A stretch of DNA of 64,000 bases from contig CM055099.1 in assembly GCA_029204225.1 (NCBI GenBank), positions 53,894,454 to 53,958,453 on the forward strand. The letters are read 5' to 3'. Source of the DNA: Diphasiastrum complanatum (taxonomy: Eukaryota > Streptophyta > Lycopodiopsida > Lycopodiales > Lycopodiaceae). Made by a program: the position numbers and the translations under genes. Of this stretch, positions 58,117-64,000 are shown piece by piece (position 1 is the stretch's first letter; every line of letters starts with the position of its first letter). A model generated the notes under the pieces. It worked only from the letters and a program-made list of their open reading frames with translations, searched no databases and was not told the origin of the DNA.

Positions 58117-58130
58117 TGGTATCAGAGCCA
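58117..58130 (+). promoter_or_regulatory. Primer binding site of remnant K
   Basis: TGGTATCAGAGCCA is an exact copia tRNA-Met primer site. Confidence 0.9.
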
Positions 58131-58317
58131 AGTACAAGAGTGATATAATGATCCATAAAATTTGTGAAAATCATTGATATAGTGTTGTTTTTGAACTATA
58201 GTTGAGTGGGCGAGCTCTAGGAGAGTGTTAACTTCAATCTTTTTGGTCCAGATTGATTTGTGGGTTGTAGGTGTACTGTCCACATGTGTGAAATCGTACA
58301 ACAACCTTCAAATCACT
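58131..58317 (+). other. Leader fragment of K, inverted match to D leader
   Basis: It matches the reverse complement of 20320-20506, including GTCCACATGTGTGAAA at 58279. Homology stops at about 58317, where minus-strand protease coding of J2 begins. Confidence 0.75.
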
Positions 58318-58885
58318 TCTTGGTATTATAAGGCGTATAGGATTCCAAACAACCGATATGGCTGGTCATATGCTGAGTGGCTCCAGAATCAAGAAACCAG
58401 GAGTTGTCGTCTGATGCTTTTTGATGGATTGTCATAAATGTCTCATGATCTGCTTCTTGATTGGATTGAGGTGCTTCTGCAGATGCATTTGTATTTGATT
58501 CAATTGCCCTTTGTTGTCCTTGTTGGCTTGTAGAATGTGGCAATCTTGGATCTCATGGTTGGTTCATTTGCAGTATATGTAGAACAACTTCCTCTTTGTC
58601 GATGGATTTGACTGCTCTGACGTTGTGTCAGCTTTTGATTCTGCTTTGATTGTTGCGGGCCTTTCTTCTTATGCTTATTCGAGCTTTGTTGGCATATAAG
58701 ATGTGAGAGTCGACTATTGAGAAACTGGAGAGTTCGTTCCTTCTGGTGTCTTCTTGCAACAACATCATGATGACTCTTGATAGAGTCAGTTCTGGGCGTG
58801 TCTTGATGATCATCACCCAGTTGTCATACGATCTTGGCAAGCTTGAAAGCATAGTCATTATTGGGTCCTAATCGTCTATGACTGA
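58318..58885 (-). pseudogene. Ty1/copia gag end and protease (J2)
   Basis: The minus strand from 58858 reads MTMLSSLPRSYDNWVMIIKT, then LSRVIMMLLQEDTRRNE (gag core). After a degraded knuckle region (58545-58627, frame broken) protease follows with SWFLDSGATQHMTSHIGC at about 58380. It parallels element J 1.5-2 kb away and is a second copy of that family. Protease keeps DSG. Truncated at 58317 by remnant K and at 58885 by LTR sequence. Confidence 0.78.
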
Positions 58886-59272
58886 TTACATTAGTACAGG
58901 TGTATGTACAAAAAAGAGAATATAGTTGTTGCACTATCTTGAGTGGATCATGGCTACTACTGTCATTGTCAAGATAGTTGCACAGTACAGGAAGTGGGTG
59001 TGAGGAGCCTTTGACTATTCGGAGTCAAGCGTGTCGTTGTCGATAGTCGATAAAGTCAAACATTCATCTTGACGGTCCTCAACGATAGTCGATGGAGTAG
59101 GGCTTTATCAATAGTCAATGATAGTCGATGGAGTCGGCCTTCCTCAACAAGTCGGTTGTCACTCTAAAGTCTATTTTCGAAAATAGAATATTTCTATAGA
59201 CTGTGCGACAATGCAATGTGTATGGAACTAGATTAACATGGGATTTAGGAGAGTAGAGGAATAAATCCAACA
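58886..59272 (-). repeat. LTR-like segment L (TGTTGGATTTA family)
   Basis: The minus strand starts TGTTGGATTTATTCC at 59272, as in M and I. It includes the repeat GTCGATGGAGTCG at 59124 in a degenerate tract (59030-59150). The start cuts the integrase of element J, showing insertion there; its other edge, near 58885, abuts gag of J2 without a primer site. Confidence 0.55.
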
Positions 59273-59990
59273 TGATTTGAAACTTTGCAAGAGTTTGAAC
59301 GCCTCTGATTTTTTCTTGATAAAATACATTGTTGTCCTTCTAAAAAATTCATGAATAAAAGTAATATAATATTCTGCGTCCTTCAATGAAGAATTCTACA
59401 TTGGGCCACATATGTCTGAATGTACAATATCTAACAAACCTCTAGCCACATGCTGATGACTTGATCTAAATGGTTTTCTAGCCTACTTTCTCACTATATA
59501 ATCTTGGCAGATAGGTAATTGTAGTCTCCTATCTGGATACTCAAGATCAAGCACAATAAATTGTTTAGACATGTTTGATACTAATTCAAATGATGAAGTC
59601 TATAATGCCAAAGTAACCTTTTATTGATTTGAACAAAGGTATTAATAGCCTGATTAGAGGTAGAATAGTAATGACTTAATCTATACAAGTATCCATGTCT
59701 CTTTCTGAGTGCTAGGATCTTGTTTGTCCTATCAATTATTTTACATTTGTTAGATTCAAATTCCACTTCATGTTCTAAATAAGTAATTCAAAGAGCAGAT
59801 TTATAGAAAGATTTGGTACATGAAGGACATTCAACAATAGCTTGAATCGATCATTTGAAAAGTTTAATCTTACTGTACCCTCACCTTTATTAGCGTGTGT
59901 GCTATTTTCGCTAAAGTAACCATATTTCTTGGTACTGTAAGGCATATAGGACTCAAAATAGCCGATATGGCTAGTCATATGCTGAGTGGC
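59273..59990 (-). pseudogene. Ty1/copia element J: protease and integrase start
   Basis: On minus the protease region is WFLNSRATQHMTSHIGYFES: the catalytic DSG is changed to NSR. It continues with VLHVPNLSINLL, then HGYLYRLSHYYSTSN and LLWHYRLHHLN (GAG-pre-integrase). In a further frame, near 59420, comes RKPFRSSHQHVARGLLDIVH, then YITFIHEF and YFIKKKSEAFKLLQSFK, ending at the LTR segment at 59272. The protease change and frame breaks make it inactive. Confidence 0.78.
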
Positions 59991-60299
59991 TCTAGAATTG
60001 AGAAACCATGAACTGTCATATCATGCTTCATGATGATTTTTCATGAATGCATCTGAATTGGGGTGAGATGTCTCTTTAGTTGTATTTGCTTGTTGATATG
60101 ATTGCCCTTTGATATTGTTTTTGGCCTTTAGTATCCAGCAATCTTGAATCTAGTGGTTTTTACTTGCAATATCTGCAGAATAGCTTCTTCTTTGTCCGTG
60201 ACTCTAGGTTGGTGTTTGATTTGACTCCTTCCTTCTTCTATGCTCTTGTTTGTGTAAGGGAGTGAGTGTCATCATTTAAGAAACTGGATGACCCATTCC

Positions 60300-60875
60300 A
60301 TTGATTTTCTTTCTACAACAACATTGAAATGACTCTCGATAGAGTCAGATATGGGTGTGTCAAGATGAACATCACCTTATTCTCATAAGCACTTGGAAAG
60401 CTTGAAAGTAGTGTCATTACTATGTCTTGATCGTCAACGACTGATCCGACAATGGCCATTTGCTATAGCAAGTTCTTGAACTGGTTGATGTGATTCTGTA
60501 ATGAATCACCTTTGGCCATCCTGAGGGTGAAAATTTTCCTTATGAGATGTAGCTTGGAAGCTACGTTGCGCACCTTGTACAATGTGCTTAGGATATCCCA
60601 AAGTTCTTTTGAGATCTGAGCTTCAGACACATGGCCAATTTGTGTGTTTGATATATTGAGGATTGAGGATAACCTTGAAGGCCTCGCCATCCTTTAGCTT
60701 TCATCGGGAGATTGCGACATCATTTGCTTCGGGTCTTGTCTCAATACTTGTGACAACATCATACAATTCTTTAGCCATTAGTGTTGGTTTCACTGTAAAT
60801 TTCCACGTGCACAAGTGATAGTCGGATCCATCGAGTTCGTTTACAATGAGACTGGCCTTGCTTTGGGAATCCATG
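60300..60875 (-). pseudogene. Ty1/copia element J: gag
   Basis: The start is the ATG at 60875 (MDSQSKASLIVNELDGSDYH, then LWTWKFTVKPTLMAKELYDV in part). After a frame change: AQISKELWDILSTLYKVRNV, ASKLHLIRKIFTLRMAKGDS, LQNHINQFKNLL (60463-60690). It continues toward TLLSSFPSAYENKVM near 60390. This is a UBN2-type gag. The knuckle region near 60200 is degraded. Confidence 0.8.
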
Positions 60876-61044
60876 TGGAAGTTAGTTTAGGTAATAGTAA
60901 TAACTCTTAGTGACTTAAGAAGAAACATCAAATGTTATTCACATAACAAGAAAGCAATTATCCTATTGATTGATAGGATCCAGTCTTGTGGAAAGCTGGT
61001 GAGCTATAGAAATAGCTTCAATGTTGTATCAAACTATGATAACA

Positions 61045-61058
61045 CCACTTTGATACCA
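61045..61058 (-). promoter_or_regulatory. Primer binding site of element J
   Basis: The minus strand reads TGGTATCAAAGTGG, a tRNA-Met type site with a variant 3' part, directly after the LTR end CCAGCA. Confidence 0.8.
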
Positions 61059-61340
61059 TGCTGGAAAATGATCGAGACACCTAAATGATGGATGCGATGT
61101 AGGATGATTCCTCGGTGCATACACTATGCCTATCGGATCATATCAAGGTAGTGAGTCGAACGACTCGACTAATCCTACTTGATTCTAATTTGAAAGTCAT
61201 TAGAATCAATGGTATTGATTACCTGGGCAAACACAAAGAAAGTCTTGTGACTTGCAATGCGGAAGCGAAAAGTAGACAATTCGGATAATTTGAATTTCGT
61301 GTATCTCTCCAGATTGTGCGACTAAAAGAAGTCTTTTTTG
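61059..61340 (-). repeat. 5' LTR of element J (partial)
   Basis: The inner end on minus is GATCATTTTCCAGCA. The block GAGTCGTTCGACTCACTACC is shared with the LTR at 35500-35722 on plus. Homology can be followed to about 61330; the outer end is not defined. Confidence 0.65.
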
Positions 61341-61639
61341 ATGAATGTTAGAGCAGTTAGTAAATATTAGCATTAACGAACTAAGGATTTAGCTTATTAT
61401 GGACATTAGTTGCATTCTTATGGACATTGTTGCATTGAGAACCCATATACATAGTCCTAGAACTTCATCTTGAAACATTTTGGTATTTTTTATATGCATC
61501 AAAATCTTCACAGTATACGAAAATTGGGTCATGTCGTAAATGTATTTTTATGCAAAAACACATTTCTTTTTTATTCAACTTTTAGAAGAAATCTTCTTAG
61601 GGAAAACATTTTCCACTACCCATTCAATAGGAAATTGTG

Positions 61640-62045
61640 TTATGTGACATCCCTTCCCTCCCCAGATGACATCATCCTCAATGGCAAAGTCTAGATATTG
61701 TGCATGCAACCATGCACGGTCTCCCAAGAAACATCACTGAGAGGTCATCCATGCCACGCAACCAAGTACTCATGGAGCAAACAATTCAACAATCGTCTCT
61801 GTCTTCGATCCAATACTCTCATTGGTCCATGCATTACCTCCCCATGCTCCCAAAACAATATAAGGCCATTAGCCAACAAGTTATCATCATCATGTAAACT
61901 CGTTTTTAAGTGTGAAACATGAATAACATGATGAACCTTACAACCCATAGGCAAATCCAATTCATAAGCAATATTCTTAATCAACATGGAACTGGAAATA
62001 TGAACATGGATTAATGTTTTCATTGGCACATGGAAGGGCCAACAT
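61640..62045 (-). pseudogene. Ty3/gypsy integrase C-terminus with chromodomain (T)
   Basis: The minus strand carries IAYELDLPMGCKVHHVIHVS, HLKTSLHDDD, MRVLDRRQRRLLNCLLHEYL and VAWHGWPLSDVSWE. The first part is the integrase C-terminal barrel; the second is a chromodomain with its aromatic positions (Y, W, W), which in chromoviruses steers integration to marked chromatin. Nothing further upstream in pol is present; the piece is truncated at about 62045. Reading continues a little past the chromodomain before a stop near 61645. Confidence 0.85.
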
Positions 62046-64000
62046 TCATATGGAGTTGAAATGTGAAGGGATTATAAGTTTTATATATCTATATTTACAA
62101 ATATTCTAGTCAAACCCATACACAAATAATATGACAATCTAGTATTTACCAATAAAGTCCTTGTATTTTTTAATGATTTGAGAAAACTTTGTGCTTTTCA
62201 AGTCTCTAACTTCATTTTATGTGTCATATCTCATCTGATCACACAACACGATTAGTAGCGTATGTGGATCTTGATGTATTGAATACAGTATCACAAGCCA
62301 GTCAAATTCCTTTCAAAGTCAATCTACTAGGTATGCCTTAGAGGCGATTATAGTATTCAATGTAAGATGGATGAGAAACCAAAAATACATTAATTTCTTA
62401 ATAGTAGAAACTATTGTGATTCATGTAGCTAGGCCGGGATCTCAATCCCTTAAAATGATATGGAATTGAGTAATTGTGGCTATTTGCATATAACCATGTC
62501 CTACAATGCTTAGGAACATTAGGACTCTAGGATAAAATGATTGAAATGACTTAAGTAGTTTAATGACTCTAGATAAAGAATAGCAATATCCTGACTTATT
62601 TTTAATGATGATTTTGAAAGGGTAGTTTTATAGAATGTCAAGGTTTTTTTTTTCGTCATAAAACATAATGGTTTGACATGTCAACATTCTTTTCTTCCTA
62701 CAATCGCCACATTTTATATCATGACATTGTCAAGTCATGCACAATATTTGACTCAAATGATCTTAAACTTAGGCTTTCATAGTATTCATACAAAACTAAG
62801 ATAAAATATGATGAGCCAAAAAAAATTTTGACTTTCATGTCTCTCACGTGTTCCACTACAATACATAGATGTCTTAAACAATTTGAAACTCGAAAGATAA
62901 TGTGGAAAAATGACTCTAATATCACGATGAATATCTAACTACGACAAAAAGGTATGTGAAAGTTCTTTTTTGATTTGAAGACCAAAGTGCAACATTATGT
63001 CAATGATGTTATTGAATTAATAATATTACTATATCAATATTAAAAATAAACGATTTCACTACTCTATTTACAATCCACTTATCAAAATATTAATGTCAAC
63101 ACATAGTATCCTACATATAAACCATGAATGTCATTATATTGAAAATTATATAACCTTTATTTATAGGGTTTTCTAGCTGGAGTCATCATTTCAAGCCATG
63201 AGATTTATACACAATATGTTTCTTTCTATATTATAGTCTAGAAATATCTGATTGTTTTTTAAGGGCCTTATATTGGTTTTCAAATACAAGAATTGAGATT
63301 GAAATTCCACCAGGCCATGTTTGCACTAGCCCATGATCTAGGAAGAAGGAATTAGTCCAACAATGGATTAATGTGTTACAAGGGTTGGATGAACAACGAA
63401 GCATATCTTTGAATGGTCAAAAAGTTCATTAACATTTATTGAAATTAACATGATTGAAAATTAGAAATCATGTTTATGAGAAGGCTCAATTAGTCTTAGT
63501 CATGGCACTAGACACGAGTTAATGCCACATAAATTGACAATCTTGTAGAATAGGTCATATAACATCGAGAAACTGTCTAAAGAATGATATAGCAAGATTG
63601 ATTGAGTTTAATGGATTGCCCAATTAAATGCAGTTAGGTTCATACCTAATACCTACTATATAGTGTATCATAGTGCTTTATATTTTGCTTGTATTTTTTT
63701 GGATAAACATTTGAGATACCTTTATGGAGTGGGTGGGATCCACGTGAAATCTATTAGCTATATCTTGTAGGCACTTCCTAGAGTAGGTATGAAAGGCATA
63801 GTTTGGAGTAATTTTGAAAAATGTAAGTATTGTGCAAATTTATATGGCCAAACATAAAGCCCTAGATTGTTAGATTATATATGGTGATAAGAGTTCAATC
63901 TTGATTGATAATTCACTCAAAACTTGTAATTCAAAAATTTATGAGAAAACATAGTATTGATAGTCCAAAGCTAGAAACATACTCCCTTGTTGTTCATGAA
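62046..64000. other. AT-rich DNA, no gene recognised
   Basis: There are no open frames of interest and no element termini. The DNA is similar in composition to 22700-24280. Confidence 0.5.

Overview
This window reads as nuclear DNA of a land plant. Nearly all of it is transposable-element sequence, stacked, nested and mostly decayed. I found no gene that I can name as a host gene, no rRNA or tRNA gene, and nothing prokaryotic (no operons, no CRISPR). Evidence for a plant: many Ty1/copia polyprotein pieces with initiator-tRNA-Met primer sites (TGGTATCAGAGC type); Ty3/gypsy pieces with the tRNA-Asp primer site TGGCGCCGTTG seen in Tat/Athila-like elements; and a CACTA transposon with a TNP2-type transposase. 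I cannot name the species.

Layout. 1-4508: 5' part of a minus-strand copia element (A) whose reading frame is open for more than 1,000 codons and runs off the left edge; it is the only element here that looks young. 4522-5050: a probable solo LTR (U). 5056-7127: minus-strand copia gag with PBS and LTR (B). 7128-10650: copia fragments O(+), N(-), M(-), E(+). 10651-14915: CACTA element with a subterminal palindrome array, a TNPA-like gene on minus and a TNP2 gene with introns on plus, cut at its 3' side by a copia LTR. 14920-20530: a chimeric minus-strand copia structure, the 3' half of element C joined through (CT)62 to the 5' half of element D. 20531-22700: copia integrase/RT remnant G(+) and an LTR-PBS-leader remnant H(+). 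22700-29700: AT-rich DNA with two unidentified features and a gag-only element X. 29728-33040: remnants of a gypsy gag (Y) and a degenerate tract (Z). 33043-35722: an unidentified ORF, copia end I(+), copia gag start B'(+) and a J-type LTR piece. 35723-41377: element-poor DNA with a short hAT-like element at 37393-37883. 41378-53138: two tandem Tat/Athila-like gypsy units, R (LTR-PBS-leader-gag) and S (PBS-leader-gag-RNase H-integrase-3' ORF). 53140-55240: copia P(+). 55275-55620: gypsy RT Q(+). 55905-57670: (AT)n and an unidentified ORF. 57673-61340: copia remnants K(+), J2(-), L(-), J(-). 61640-62045: chromodomain gypsy integrase end T(-). 62046-64000: AT-rich DNA with nothing recognised.

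How the parts relate. Several families recur in opposite orientation far apart: B and B' (5.0-6.3 kb and 34.8-35.3 kb), D and K leaders (20.3 kb and 58.1 kb), M, I and L LTR starts, and the J LTR and its piece at 35.4 kb. Only element A could still encode a working product set. The most unusual points are the four-knuckle gag and the many GCGAGAGTT-type motifs in the gypsy R/S units, the opposed gene pair of the CACTA element, the gag-only element, and the (CT)62 junction that fuses two copia elements.
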